DNA from: Bradyrhizobium lupini
Lineage (GTDB): Bacteria; Pseudomonadota; Alphaproteobacteria; Rhizobiales; Xanthobacteraceae
Length of the DNA stretch: 64,000 nucleotides
Reading direction: 5' to 3'
Assembly: GCF_040939785.1 (NCBI RefSeq)
Contig: NZ_CP162553.1
Span: 2,170,001 to 2,234,000 of the forward strand
Within the stretch, counting starts at the first letter, position 1. Every line of letters begins with the position of its first letter. Shown here piece after piece: positions 14,990-23,828 of this stretch. A model generated the notes under the pieces. That model did no database searches. It had not been told where the DNA came from and saw only the letters and a list, made by a program, of their open reading frames with translations. Position numbers and translations under genes: made by a program.

Positions 14990-15991
14990 ATGAGAGCCCT
15001 CGTGTTCAAGCGCTACGGCAAGCCGGACCAGATCGCGTTGGCCGATATCCCGCGGCCGACGCCGAAGCCGAACGAAATCCTGGTCCAGGTTCATGCCGCG
15101 GGGTTGAACCCGATCGACAACATGATTCCGAAGGGAACGTTCAAGCCGATCCTGAAGTTTGAACTGCCGGCCACGCTGGGCAGCGACCTGGCGGGCGTCG
15201 TCGTCGAGGTCGGAAGCCGCGTGACCCGCTTCAAGCCGGGCGACGCCGTCTTCGCCAGCATCTTTGATCTCGGCACAGGCGCTCTCGCCGAATTCGCGAC
15301 CGTGCCGGAGGATGCCGCCGCGCTCAAGCCGCCGAACCTGGACTTCGTGCACGCGGCCTCGATCCCGATGGTCGGCCTGACATCGTGGCAAGCTCTTAGG
15401 GAGCGCATACGTCTCAAACCCGGCCAGAAAGTCTTCATCCCCGCCGGCGCCGGCGGGATCGGCACGTTCGCGATCCAGCTCGCGAAATATTTCGGCGCCA
15501 AAGTGGGGACGACGACCAGCACTGGAAATATCGATCTGGTGCGCAGCCTCGGGGCTGACGAGGTGATCGACTACAAGACCCAGCAATTCGAGGAAGTGCT
15601 GCGGGACTACGACGCGGTGCTGGGCACGCTCAGGGGCGATGCGGTCGAGACATCGCTTCGGATCCTGAAGCGGGGGAGCAGGATTGCCTCGCTGGTCGGG
15701 CCGCCGGACGCCGCGTTCGCGCGCGACCGCGGGATGAACGTCGTCATGGTGTTCCTGTTCGGATGGCTGAGCCGCAAGATCATTCGCCGCGCCGGCAAGA
15801 TCGGCGCGGAGTATTCGTTCGTGTTCGTGCACCCGGACGGCAGGCAACTCGCCGAGATCGGCGAGCTTCTCAAGGCGGAGCGTATCCGGCCGGTGATCGA
15901 CAAGGTCTTTCCGTTCGAACAGGCGAAAGACGCGCTGGCCTATCTCGAAAAGGGACGAGCCAGGGGGAAAATCGTCGTCCAGATGAGATGA
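14990..15991 (+). CDS. Zinc-independent MDR-type NADP oxidoreductase (quinone oxidoreductase-like)
   Basis: 333 aa from ATG 14990 (MRALVFKRYGKPDQIALADI); an earlier non-ATG start at 14954 is less likely. The N-terminal GroES-like part has HAAGLNPIDNMIPKG and TLGSDLAGVVVEVG. The nucleotide-binding half has PAGAGGIGTFAIQLAKYFGA. The structural-zinc cysteines are absent, as in quinone/enone reductases. It follows the SDR gene by 47 bp and should share its TetR control. Confidence 0.88.
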   Translation: MRALVFKRYGKPDQIALADIPRPTPKPNEILVQVHAAGLNPIDNMIPKGTFKPILKFELPATLGSDLAGVVVEVGSRVTRFKPGDAVFASIFDLGTGALAEFATVPEDAAALKPPNLDFVHAASIPMVGLTSWQALRERIRLKPGQKVFIPAGAGGIGTFAIQLAKYFGAKVGTTTSTGNIDLVRSLGADEVIDYKTQQFEEVLRDYDAVLGTLRGDAVETSLRILKRGSRIASLVGPPDAAFARDRGMNVVMVFLFGWLSRKIIRRAGKIGAEYSFVFVHPDGRQLAEIGELLKAERIRPVIDKVFPFEQAKDALAYLEKGRARGKIVVQMR

Positions 15992-16086
15992 GGGCGTGGA
16001 TCCGCCCCGCGCGCAATCGCCTCAGTCCCCACCCCGCCACCGCTCCGACACGCTCTTGAGCCCACACCCTCGCTCATCGTCGTTTC

Positions 16087-16106
16087 GAAAACGCAGATGC
16101 GTTTTC
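16087..16106. repeat. Short perfect hairpin
   Basis: GAAAACGC-AGAT-GCGTTTTC, an 8-bp inverted repeat in the 212-bp gap between the oxidoreductase and crotonase genes. It could end the upstream transcript or serve as a binding site. I see no gene in the gap. Confidence 0.4.
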
Positions 16107-16203
16107 CGATACGCACGATCGCCCATGTCGGGCCTGATGCAATCTTCTGCATGATACCACATCATCGCTGCAGCGCTCTCATCAGCACGGGAAGACAGAA
16201 TCC

Positions 16204-17037
16204 ATGATGTCACAATCTGACGAGTCCGCGCCGATGGCGGACATTCCGTACGGTGAGCGGACGAAGATCACCATCGAGCGCAAAGGCCACATCGTGCTGA
16301 TCGGCATCAACCGGCCTGGCATCGACAATCGGCTGGACCCGGAGGCGACAGAGAGCCTGGCGAGAGCCTACTACCAGTACGATCGAGATCCCTCGCTGCG
16401 TGCAGCGGTTCTGTTCGGCTACGGCGAACGCTTCTCCAGAGGTGTCGATGTCGACGCTTACAAGGCATTTGCTCAATCGGGAAAGACGATGATGGAGGGA
16501 CCCGGCTTCATCGACCCTCTCGGGCGGACCAAACCGGCGCTCACCAAGCCGCTGATTGTCGCGGTGCATGGCGATACCTGGAATATGGCGCACGAAATCT
16601 TCCTCGTTGCGGACATCCGCATAGCATCGGAAGACACGGATTTCGGCCAGGACGAGAACACGCACGGCCGCTTTCCCGGCGGCGGCTCAACCGTTCGCTT
16701 CCCACGAGAAGCCGGCTGGGGAAATGCCATGCGGTTCATTCTGACGGGCGATCATTGGGATGCGAACGAAGCGCTCCGGATGGGAACGGTTCAGGAGGTG
16801 GCAACAAACCGCGACGCCGCTCGCGCGAAGGCCGTCGAGATCGCCGAGAAGATCGCCGCATGCGCTCCCCTCGGCATCAAGACCTCGATTGCGTCCTCGC
16901 ACCTTGCGCTCGAAGACCCCGAGGCCGCGCTTGCCCAACTTGGCGACCAATATCGTGCGCTGCTCACGACCAGGGACTTCCAGGAAGGGCGGGATGCCGA
17001 GGCACAGAAGCGTCCACCCGTTTACGAAGGACGGTGA
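16204..17037 (+). CDS. Enoyl-CoA hydratase/isomerase (crotonase) family protein
   Basis: 277 aa. GHIVLIGINRPGIDNRLDPE opens the crotonase fold. The two oxyanion-hole regions are GYGERFSRGVDVDAY and VHGDTWNMAHEIFLVADIRI. The typical Glu pair of enoyl-CoA hydratases is not obvious in GQDENTHGRFPGGGS, so the exact reaction (hydration, isomerisation or hydrolysis of an acyl-CoA) is open. The N-terminal ~20 residues are extra, and MADIPYGERT could be the true start. It converges tail-to-tail with a cyclase gene; the 3' ends share an inverted repeat GGTGAGAG/CTCTCACC (17033-17057). Confidence 0.82.
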   Translation: MMSQSDESAPMADIPYGERTKITIERKGHIVLIGINRPGIDNRLDPEATESLARAYYQYDRDPSLRAAVLFGYGERFSRGVDVDAYKAFAQSGKTMMEGPGFIDPLGRTKPALTKPLIVAVHGDTWNMAHEIFLVADIRIASEDTDFGQDENTHGRFPGGGSTVRFPREAGWGNAMRFILTGDHWDANEALRMGTVQEVATNRDAARAKAVEIAEKIAACAPLGIKTSIASSHLALEDPEAALAQLGDQYRALLTTRDFQEGRDAEAQKRPPVYEGR

Positions 17038-17052
17038 GAGCTTCACCCACTC

Positions 17053-17850
17053 TCACCCCTCCACTCTATAGAGTCTCCATTTTTCCGGCACGCCCTTGAG
17101 CCGGTGAATGCCGTGATCTTTCAGGTTGATCGCCGACTGCGACGCCATCAGCTCCTTCACCGCGCTCGACACCAGCACCTCGCCGGCGCTCGCCTTTGCG
17201 GCGACGCGGGTGCCGATGTGGAAGGCCAGGCCGACCGCCTCAGTGCCGCTCACGGTGTATTCGCCGGCATGCAGGCCGACCCTGATCTCGAGGCCGAGCG
17301 TACGCACGGCCTTCTGGATCGCGGTCGCGCAATTGATTCCGGCGGCCGGCGTCTTGAACGTCGCCAGCACGCCGTCGCCCGTCGTCGTGACTTCCTTGCC
17401 GCGCGAGCTCTTCAGCTCCTTGCGGACCGCCGCGTAATAATGGCCCATGATCTTGGTCCAGCGGACATCGCCGAGCTTTGCGGCTTTTGCGGTGGAGCCG
17501 ACGATATCGACGATCAGGATCGTGGCAAGCGCCCGCTTGAGCTCGGTGTTGCCTGCGGCCGGTCGGCGCCGGAGCACGATCGCGCCGGTCAGCGGTTCAT
17601 AGCGATGATTGCGGCGCCGCGCGATCGCGGCCTTGGCGTAATCCTGGGCACGCTGCGCGCTGCCGCAGCGAACTGTCTTCTGCTGCGGCAGACGCGTCCA
17701 GTAGACCTTTCGTCCGTCACCCGCGCCCTGGACTTCCACGGCGCCCCATTTCAGGAGGATCGCCGTGCCAACGCGCCGGACACACCACGCCTTCGACGTG
17801 TAACCCGATACGTTCGACTGATGGATTCCGATGCGGAGGAATTTTGGCAT
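17053..17850 (-). CDS. Class III adenylate/guanylate cyclase with WGR-like N-terminus
   Basis: 265 aa from ATG 17850 (MPKFLRIGIHQSNV); the longer open frame upstream is not convincing. Residues ~10-85 (KAWCVRRVGTAILLKWGAVE, then ARRRNHRYE) resemble a WGR domain. The catalytic domain follows: ATILIVDIVGSTAKAA with the metal Asp, and VTTTGDGVLATF with the second Asp, then EIRVGLHAGE. It converts ATP (or GTP) to a cyclic nucleotide. It is 133 bp after another cyclase gene on the same strand, so they may act together. Confidence 0.8.
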   Translation of the reverse strand: MPKFLRIGIHQSNVSGYTSKAWCVRRVGTAILLKWGAVEVQGAGDGRKVYWTRLPQQKTVRCGSAQRAQDYAKAAIARRRNHRYEPLTGAIVLRRRPAAGNTELKRALATILIVDIVGSTAKAAKLGDVRWTKIMGHYYAAVRKELKSSRGKEVTTTGDGVLATFKTPAAGINCATAIQKAVRTLGLEIRVGLHAGEYTVSGTEAVGLAFHIGTRVAAKASAGEVLVSSAVKELMASQSAINLKDHGIHRLKGVPEKWRLYRVEG

Positions 17851-17983
17851 GTACTGCGGCCGATCGATGACACGCTTGGACGAAACGCTTGGTTGCGCTT
17901 CGCACCGAGCGTAGTCACACAATCCTGCGTTGGCAACAGGACTCGATGATCGCCCGCTGCTTAGCCGGGGGCCTCCGTCATCT

Positions 17984-19168
17984 TCAAAACGCAAAAAGCT
18001 CGATCGGATCGCTGAAGCCGCGCACCTCATATTTTCCGACATGCTCCAGCTCGAACTCTCGCTCGACCAGCTCGGCAAAGTCGCGTGACAGCAATACTTT
18101 CTTTCCCAATTGCTTGGTCAAGGCTTCGAGGCGTGAGGCCATGTTGACGGCGGGACCGATCACGGTGAAGTCGAGCCGGGTGGACGATCCGATATTGCCG
18201 TACATGACGTCGCCGACATGGACGCCGATGCCGTAGTTCAGCGGCGCTCGGCCGGTGCCGTCGTTGCGCGCGTTCAACGCGATCATGGCCTGCCTGGCTT
18301 CGGTCACGGCATGCAGCAGGTTTGCGCAGGCCTTGGGCTCGCTCAGCGGAAAGATGGCGAGCAGGCCGTCACCGATGAATTTCAGGATCTCGCCGCCATG
18401 CCGCGCGATCGGCTCCGACATCGCGTCGAAATAATCGTTGAGCAGATCGATGACGTCGTCGCGCGGCCAATTGTCGGAAATCTTGGTGAAGTCGCGCAGA
18501 TCGCAGATCATGATCGCGGCGCGCACCGTCGTACCGGTACCGCGCCGCGTGGCGCCGGCCAGGATGAGCTCGCCGGCATGGGAGCCGACATAGGTCTCGA
18601 GCAGCGTTCGCGCCAATCGATTCTTAACGCGGATCTCGCTGACCAGCGCCAGCACAGGCAACAAGTTCTTGAGGGCAGCGACATGGGTGTCGTCGAAGCC
18701 GCCGGGCCGGTTGGTCGCGAAGGTGACGAGATGGCGCTTGCCGAGCGTATGATAGAGCGGCCAAGCCACATAGTCGGTGAGGCCCTGCGCGCGCATCTCG
18801 CGGTAGAGCGCGTGCTTGCGGCCGAGCGCTGGGTCCTGCTCGAGATTTTCGCGCAACTCGGTCGCGCCGTCGAACATTTCGTTGGCGGGACTGCCGATAT
18901 ATTCAGACCGCTCGCGGACGTCATGGTCGACCCGTGCAATCTCTGCCTCGCGCATGCCGTCGGCCCAACTGAAGCGGGCGCCCAGCCATTGCGGGTGCTG
19001 GATCAGCACGTGAAGGGTTGAGCGCGCCAGCGGAATGCCGGCCTGCTGAAGCCGGATGCACATCTCGGCAAAGATATTGTCGATAAAGCGCTGGTCGCGC
19101 GTGCCGTTGATCAACCAGTCGACGACGCCGTCGGACAGCGTGGCGGATTTGTTCTCTGGCGCGGTCAT
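17984..19168 (-). CDS. Class III adenylate/guanylate cyclase
   Basis: 394 aa. Residues ~1-200 form an unassigned sensor-like region (VVDWLINGTRDQRFIDNIFA ... HLVTFATNRPGGFDDTHVAA), recurrent before rhizobial cyclase domains. The cyclase domain (~215-390) has AAIMICDLRDFTKISD, GGEILKFIGDGLLAIFPL, GIGVHVGDVMYGNIGS and DFTVIGPAVNMASRLEAL, with both metal Asp residues present. It makes cAMP or cGMP in the cytoplasm. Its stop lies 133 bp before the second cyclase gene. Confidence 0.9.
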   Translation of the reverse strand: MTAPENKSATLSDGVVDWLINGTRDQRFIDNIFAEMCIRLQQAGIPLARSTLHVLIQHPQWLGARFSWADGMREAEIARVDHDVRERSEYIGSPANEMFDGATELRENLEQDPALGRKHALYREMRAQGLTDYVAWPLYHTLGKRHLVTFATNRPGGFDDTHVAALKNLLPVLALVSEIRVKNRLARTLLETYVGSHAGELILAGATRRGTGTTVRAAIMICDLRDFTKISDNWPRDDVIDLLNDYFDAMSEPIARHGGEILKFIGDGLLAIFPLSEPKACANLLHAVTEARQAMIALNARNDGTGRAPLNYGIGVHVGDVMYGNIGSSTRLDFTVIGPAVNMASRLEALTKQLGKKVLLSRDFAELVEREFELEHVGKYEVRGFSDPIELFAF

Positions 19169-19317
19169 ATCTGCCCGTTCATATCGTGGCCGCCCATATC
19201 GTGCTTTGGCTTTTGGGCGGCGGCTGCATCAGGGCAGATATCGTGCTCCGGCGCGACGGCGTCAACCTAGCCAGTTGCACGGATTGTGCGCATCGCTCTG
19301 GTGGGCTGGAACGCCGT

Positions 19318-19899
19318 TCAGCCGACGATCTGGATAGAGCCCAGCACGGCCAGCCCCGAGACGAGCGCAAGCGTCGATGCCCCCGTCAGTTCGACTTTCA
19401 AGGTGTTTTCGTGCGAAATCGAAAAATCCGTGCCTTCGAGACGGATAGTGCAGTCGCCGCGCGCCGCATAAATTAGATGCGTGCCGGCGGACAATCGCCG
19501 CTCACCGGGCTCCTTAAGCGCTTCGAGCTCAAGCGCGACCGCACCGCGCCGGCCCATCAAATTCACCACCTCGACTCGCCCTTCCTCGAGCCGGGTCACG
19601 ATCTCGAGCTCGCCGGTGAAGCGCGCCGTCGTAAACGGCTCGCGCTCGTCGAATTCCTCGGTGGGCGACTTCAGCACCAGCCCGCGTCCGCCGACCACCA
19701 TCTGCAGGCGGTCGATGCCGGGCATATGGGAGAATGGCCCCGGCGCCACAATCGGCGTGGTCGCGAAGCGCCAGAGCAGGCTGTCCCAATCCTTCACGGA
19801 TTCAGCGCGATGGGCATCCGCAATATCGGTGAAGATGCCGCCGCCGTTCTTCCAGGGCGAGCGGGCGTAGTCTTCGGATTTCAGCAGTGTGGTTTTCAT
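19318..19899 (-). CDS. HutD/Ves family cupin protein
   Basis: 193 aa. SPWKNGGGIFTDIADAHRAE is the family signature near the N-terminus, followed by LLWRFATTPIVAPGPFSHMP and RLQMVVGGRGLVL. HutD proteins are associated with histidine use, possibly limiting urocanate build-up, but no hut gene is visible here. Single gene, minus strand, between the cyclases and the decayed SDR. Confidence 0.88.
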   Translation of the reverse strand: MKTTLLKSEDYARSPWKNGGGIFTDIADAHRAESVKDWDSLLWRFATTPIVAPGPFSHMPGIDRLQMVVGGRGLVLKSPTEEFDEREPFTTARFTGELEIVTRLEEGRVEVVNLMGRRGAVALELEALKEPGERRLSAGTHLIYAARGDCTIRLEGTDFSISHENTLKVELTGASTLALVSGLAVLGSIQIVG

Positions 19900-19972
19900 G
19901 CCTTTGAGGCTTATCAGATGAGCAGGCCCTGCGAAACTGTCGCGTCGAGCCGCAGCCTGTTACGGATCGACG

Positions 19973-20817
19973 TCACATCCCGCTCAGGCCGCTATCGACC
20001 GCGAGCGTTTGCGCGGTGACGTAGACGCTCTCGTCCGAGAGGAAGAACAGCACGGCATAGGCGATTTCCCAGGCGGTGGCCTGGCGGCCGAACGGGACGT
20101 GACCCTTGCCGCGCGAGGGGCGGCCGGCGCCGGCCTCGCGACCGTTCGGCGTGTCGACGAGACCGGGATAGACGAGGTTGGCGCGGATGCCGCGGCGCGA
20201 TCCGAGATGGGCGATGTTGCGCATGAGGCCGCCGAGCGCGGCTTTCGAGGAATCATACACCGCCATCTGCGAGCCGGCCTTCAGAGCGGCGATGGAGGAG
20301 ATGAAGACGATCGATCCGCCGTTGCCGAATTTCGGCAGGCCCGCGCGGCAGCACAGCATCGGACCGCGAACGTTGACGTCGTAGATCGCATTCCACTCCT
20401 CGGGGCTGACGGCGTCGAGGCCGACCTTGCCGAAGGTGCCGATGTTGAGGACCATGCCGTCGAGCCCGCCCATGGCGCGATGTGCTTCCTCGATCATGCG
20501 CTGGACGTCGGATTCAGAGGTGACATCGGCCGTGATGGCAAAGCCCTCGCCGCCTTCGTCGGTGATGTGCTTGACGGTCTGCTGCGCGGAGGTGTGGTTG
20601 AGATCGGCGACCGCGACCTTCGCGCCCTCGCGCGCAAAGAATGCTCATGGCGCGGCCGTTGCCGATCGGATCGGTGGCGGCGTCGAACACGCTGGCCACC
20701 GCCGACGATCAGGATGCGACGCCTCTCAAGGCGTCCCCTGCCCGGCGCTTCGCCCAGCGATTCCGCGCTCGGCGGGAGAACATAGCGCTCCGGCCTGGTC
20801 TCGGAATTCTCACGCAT
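19973..20817 (-). pseudogene. Short-chain dehydrogenase broken by two 2-bp deletions
   Basis: Three frames are needed to read the protein. The N-terminus (MRENSETRPERYVLPPSAES ... RRILIVGGG) runs from 20817; ASVFDAATDPIGNGRAMSI continues in the second frame from about 20697. FAREGAKVAVADLN ... YDSSKAALGGLMRNIAHLGS ... DSGLSGM runs in the third frame to 19973. Restoring GC in GGTGGCCAGC (~20697) and CT in ATTCTTTGCG (~20648) gives a 282-aa SDR. The catalytic YDSSK is present. It follows the carboxymuconolactone-decarboxylase-like gene by 9 bp in the TetR operon. Confidence 0.78.
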
Positions 20818-20826
20818 GCGCGCCGC

Positions 20827-21378
20827 CTATCTCTTGCCGCTGTCGTAGACCTTCATGCCGGCTGCCGGGTCGAGATCGGTCTCGGTCGCCTCGGTGACAC
20901 GCGCCATCATCATGTAGAAGCCGAGCGCGACGATGGATTCGACGATCTCCTGGTCGCTGAAATGCGCGCGCATGGCGGCGAAGATCAGCTCGGGAACGCG
21001 AACGTGCTCGACCACTTCGCGGCCGAATTTCAGCAGCGCGCGCTCGGCCTCGCTCAGGCCGGCGGCATCGTAGTCGGCCCGCTCGACCGCATCGATCTGT
21101 GCTTGCGTGCAGCCGATTCCGAGCGCGATCGGCACGTGCTGGCGCCATTCATAGGCACCGCCTTCGAGCTGGGCGGCCTGAAGGATCAGGAGCTCGCGAT
21201 GGACCGCACTGAGCTTCTGCTTGTGCAGGATCGAATTGCCGAGCCGCATCGCCGGGATCATGTTGGCCTCGGCATGGGCCATCATGCGGAAAATATTCAG
21301 CTTGACCGGCATGCGGTCGAACGAGGCGCGGATGTCGCCGCTCGTCGTCTCCGGATCAATCAGGGGCAGCCTTGCCAC
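20827..21378 (-). CDS. Carboxymuconolactone decarboxylase/AhpD-like protein
   Basis: 183 aa from GTG 21378, preceded by GGGAGAGACTC. The AhpD-like fold is visible (HRELLILQAAQLEGGAYEWR, then FSDQEIVESIVALGFYMMMA). The paired active-site cysteines (CxxC) of true AhpD are absent; QLEGGAYEWRQH resembles the decarboxylase branch. It overlaps the end of the TetR gene by 23 bp and is followed by a broken SDR, so the three form one operon. Substrate unknown. Confidence 0.82.
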   Translation of the reverse strand: MARLPLIDPETTSGDIRASFDRMPVKLNIFRMMAHAEANMIPAMRLGNSILHKQKLSAVHRELLILQAAQLEGGAYEWRQHVPIALGIGCTQAQIDAVERADYDAAGLSEAERALLKFGREVVEHVRVPELIFAAMRAHFSDQEIVESIVALGFYMMMARVTEATETDLDPAAGMKVYDSGKR

Positions 21379-22057
21379 GAGTCTCTCCCTTGGCTTTTCG
21401 TTTCTTATTGTCCTGTGTCCCGCCATCCGCCGCGATCAGCGACAGGAAGAAGGCGAGATAGCGGTCGATCGCCTCGATCACCTTCGGCCGCGGCGACGGT
21501 GCCGCGCCCATCACATAATGCTCGAGACGGATGTAGATCAGCCCGGCCGCGAACAGCCGCGCGGTCTCGCGTGGGTCCGGCGTCGAGACGAGACCGGCGA
21601 GCGCAAAGCCGCGGAAATAATCCGTCATCATGCTCTGCTCGCGCGCATAGAAATGATCGGCGAATTTGGCGCGGATGCCGGGCACGCGGTTGCGCTCGGC
21701 GGTGATCACTTTCTGGAACTGGTGCTCGCGCGGATCGGACCATTGCTCGACGAGATCCAGTGCAAACTGGCGGCAGAACGCGGCGGGCTGGCGCGCGAGC
21801 TGCTTGTAGCGCGGCTCTTCCAGCCGGCTCGCCGAGCTGGCCGGGCCGTGCTCGCTGACGATCGCCTCGAGGATCGCGGCCTTGCCGGCGAAGTGATTGT
21901 AGAGGCTGCTCTCGCGAATGCCGACGCGACGCGCGAGCTCGCGCATCGAGGCGCCGCCATAGCCGCTCTGCGCGAACAGATCGAGCGCCTCGGCGAGAAT
22001 GCGCGCGCGGGTCGTGGGCGCAGCCGCTTCCGCCGCGCTGGTGGTGTGGACAGCCAT
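21356..22057 (-). CDS. TetR-family repressor
   Basis: 233 aa from ATG 22057 (MAVHTTSAAEAAAPTTRARI); starting at 22093 would place the start in the operator. HTH: ELARRVGIRESSLYNHFAGK. The effector domain is diverse; the tail is Lys-rich (NKKRKAKGETRGK). It is divergent from the TctC-type binding protein, with a strong palindrome between them, and heads an operon with the AhpD-like and SDR genes. It probably senses an acyl or aromatic acid used by these enzymes. Confidence 0.9.
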   Translation of the reverse strand: MAVHTTSAAEAAAPTTRARILAEALDLFAQSGYGGASMRELARRVGIRESSLYNHFAGKAAILEAIVSEHGPASSASRLEEPRYKQLARQPAAFCRQFALDLVEQWSDPREHQFQKVITAERNRVPGIRAKFADHFYAREQSMMTDYFRGFALAGLVSTPDPRETARLFAAGLIYIRLEHYVMGAAPSPRPKVIEAIDRYLAFFLSLIAADGGTQDNKKRKAKGETRGKAAPD

Positions 22058-22065
22058 GCGGGCTT

Positions 22066-22091
22066 GACTAACGAACGATCGTTCGCTAGTC
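22066..22091. promoter_or_regulatory. TetR operator palindrome
   Basis: Core CGAACGATCGTTCG (22072-22085) is a perfect 14-bp palindrome extended by GACTA/TAGTC arms with one mismatched pair. It lies immediately upstream of the TetR gene and between the divergent transcription units. A related half-site set (ACGATCGCTCGTTCG) follows at about 22103. Confidence 0.75.
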
Positions 22092-22175
22092 AACCGCCGG
22101 CACGATCGCTCGTTCGGTCTTGCGCTTCAACTCCGCTCTCAAAAGAAGCGGAGAGCAATCTGGGGAGATCAGGTC

Positions 22176-23165
22176 ATGGCGCGCTTCGTCCATTTTCGTC
22201 TGCTGCGCGCCGCAACTTTGTCATTGGTCATAACGTTTTCGGCAATGCTGCCTGCGCGGGCCGAGGATCCGGCCGCCTATCCCACGCACAAGATCAGGAT
22301 GCTGCTGCCTTATGCGGCCGGTGGCGGCGGCGACGTGATCGGACGACTGCTCGGCGACAGGATGGGCAAGACGCTCGGACAGAGCGTCTATATCGAGAAC
22401 CACACCGGGGCTGCCGGCACGCTCGGCACCCAGATGGTCGCGGCGTCGGCGAATGACGGCTACACCATCACCGTAGGCGGCATGACCACGCATGTGCTGG
22501 CGCCGGCGATCTATCCGAAACTGCCTTACGATTCGATCAAGGATTTCACCACGATCGGGCGCATCGGCACGTCCTCGATCATGCTGGTGGCGACCAAGGA
22601 TTTTGCCGCCAACGACATCAAGGGCCTGATCGCGCTGGCCAGGAAGGGCGAGCCGATCCAGTACGGAAGCTGGGGCGTCGGCTCGACCGGACAGTTCTGC
22701 GCGGAAATCCTGATGCAGCAGACCGGAATCAAGATGGACCACGTGCCGTTCAACGGCATCGCCAAACTGGCCGGCGATCTGCTCGGCGGCCACATCTCGC
22801 TGGCGACACTCGACATGGCGACCGCGACGCCGCTGGTGAAGGACGGCTCGATCAAGGCGCTGGCCGCCTGCGGCGAACGCTCGCCGAGCCTGCCGGATGT
22901 CGCAAGCTACAAGGAACAAGGCGTGCCGTTCGACCGCAGCCTGTCCTGGGCGATGTATGCGCCTGCGGGGCTTGCCGAACCGATCGCAAGAAAGCTGTCC
23001 GCGGCGCTGAAGGACGCGCTCGCCGATGCCGACGTGAAGGAGAAGCTGCTGGGGCTTGGCATCACGCCGCAATTCGTGCCGGGCGACGAGCAGCGTGACA
23101 TCAACGCCAGCGACATCGCGGCCTGGAAGCAGGTTGCCAAGGACGCGGGCATTGAACTGAAGTGA
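22176..23165 (+). CDS. TctC/Bug-family periplasmic binding protein
   Basis: 329 aa. Signal peptide to about residue 30 (LVITFSAMLPARAED). Family motifs: YPTHKIRMLLPYAAGGGGDV, VYIENHTGAAGTLGTQMVA, and ...MYAPAGLAEPIARKLSAALK near the end. These proteins feed carboxylates to tripartite tricarboxylate transporters; the TctA/TctB membrane parts are not in this window, as is common for orphan Bug proteins. It is divergent from the TetR operon and 25 bp upstream of the VOC gene. Confidence 0.92.
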   Translation: MARFVHFRLLRAATLSLVITFSAMLPARAEDPAAYPTHKIRMLLPYAAGGGGDVIGRLLGDRMGKTLGQSVYIENHTGAAGTLGTQMVAASANDGYTITVGGMTTHVLAPAIYPKLPYDSIKDFTTIGRIGTSSIMLVATKDFAANDIKGLIALARKGEPIQYGSWGVGSTGQFCAEILMQQTGIKMDHVPFNGIAKLAGDLLGGHISLATLDMATATPLVKDGSIKALAACGERSPSLPDVASYKEQGVPFDRSLSWAMYAPAGLAEPIARKLSAALKDALADADVKEKLLGLGITPQFVPGDEQRDINASDIAAWKQVAKDAGIELK

Positions 23166-23190
23166 TCAAGCTGACAAGAGGAGCGCGGGC

Positions 23191-23727
23191 ATGAGCCGCA
23201 TCTTCGGCGCGGTACGCCAGAACGGTTATGTGGTGCGGGACATCCACTCCGCGATGAAGCACTGGATCGAGGTGATGGGCGTCGGTCCCTGGTACTACAT
23301 GGACCGCGTCAAGACCGACTGGTTTTGCCATCGCGGCGAAAACTCCGCCGTCGAGATGAGCATCGCGCTGGCCAATTCCGGCGATCTCCAGATCGAGCTG
23401 ATCCAGCAGCGCAACGACGCGCCCTCGCTGTACAGGGAGTTCCTCGAGTCCGGCCACGAAGGCCTTCAGCACATGTCCTACTGGAGCCACGACTACCAGG
23501 CGCTCTACGACAGGGCGCTCGGGCTCGGCTACAGGATCGGCCACGAGGGCCAGATCGGCGGCGACAAGGGGCGCTTTGCCTATTTCGATACCCAGGCCCA
23601 TCCAGGCACCGTGATCGAGATCTCCGACATCAGCGGCACCAAGGGGCCGTTCTTCGAGAAGGTCCGGCAGGCTGCTTTGAGCTGGGACGGCACGCGGCCG
23701 ATCCGCGAGGTCGGAGGGGGCCGATGA
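23191..23727 (+). CDS. VOC-family (glyoxalase-like) protein
   Basis: 178 aa; AAGAGGAGCGCGGGC precedes ATG 23191. GAVRQNGYVVRDIHSAMKHW opens a glyoxalase/dioxygenase fold. Possible metal ligands are H in LQHMSYWSHDY and E in HPGTVIEISDI. It could be an epimerase, lyase or dioxygenase on an acid brought in by the upstream binding protein. Cotranscribed with the TctC gene and probably under TetR control. Confidence 0.85.
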   Translation: MSRIFGAVRQNGYVVRDIHSAMKHWIEVMGVGPWYYMDRVKTDWFCHRGENSAVEMSIALANSGDLQIELIQQRNDAPSLYREFLESGHEGLQHMSYWSHDYQALYDRALGLGYRIGHEGQIGGDKGRFAYFDTQAHPGTVIEISDISGTKGPFFEKVRQAALSWDGTRPIREVGGGR

Positions 23728-23828
23728 CGCTGGCCGGCAGGAACCGGCCGGGTTCACCGCGCTGCTGGCGCGGTAGACGGCAATCCATGGTAACGTGAGC
23801 CTCGTCTCCGAACTTCAGCGAGGCAAGC

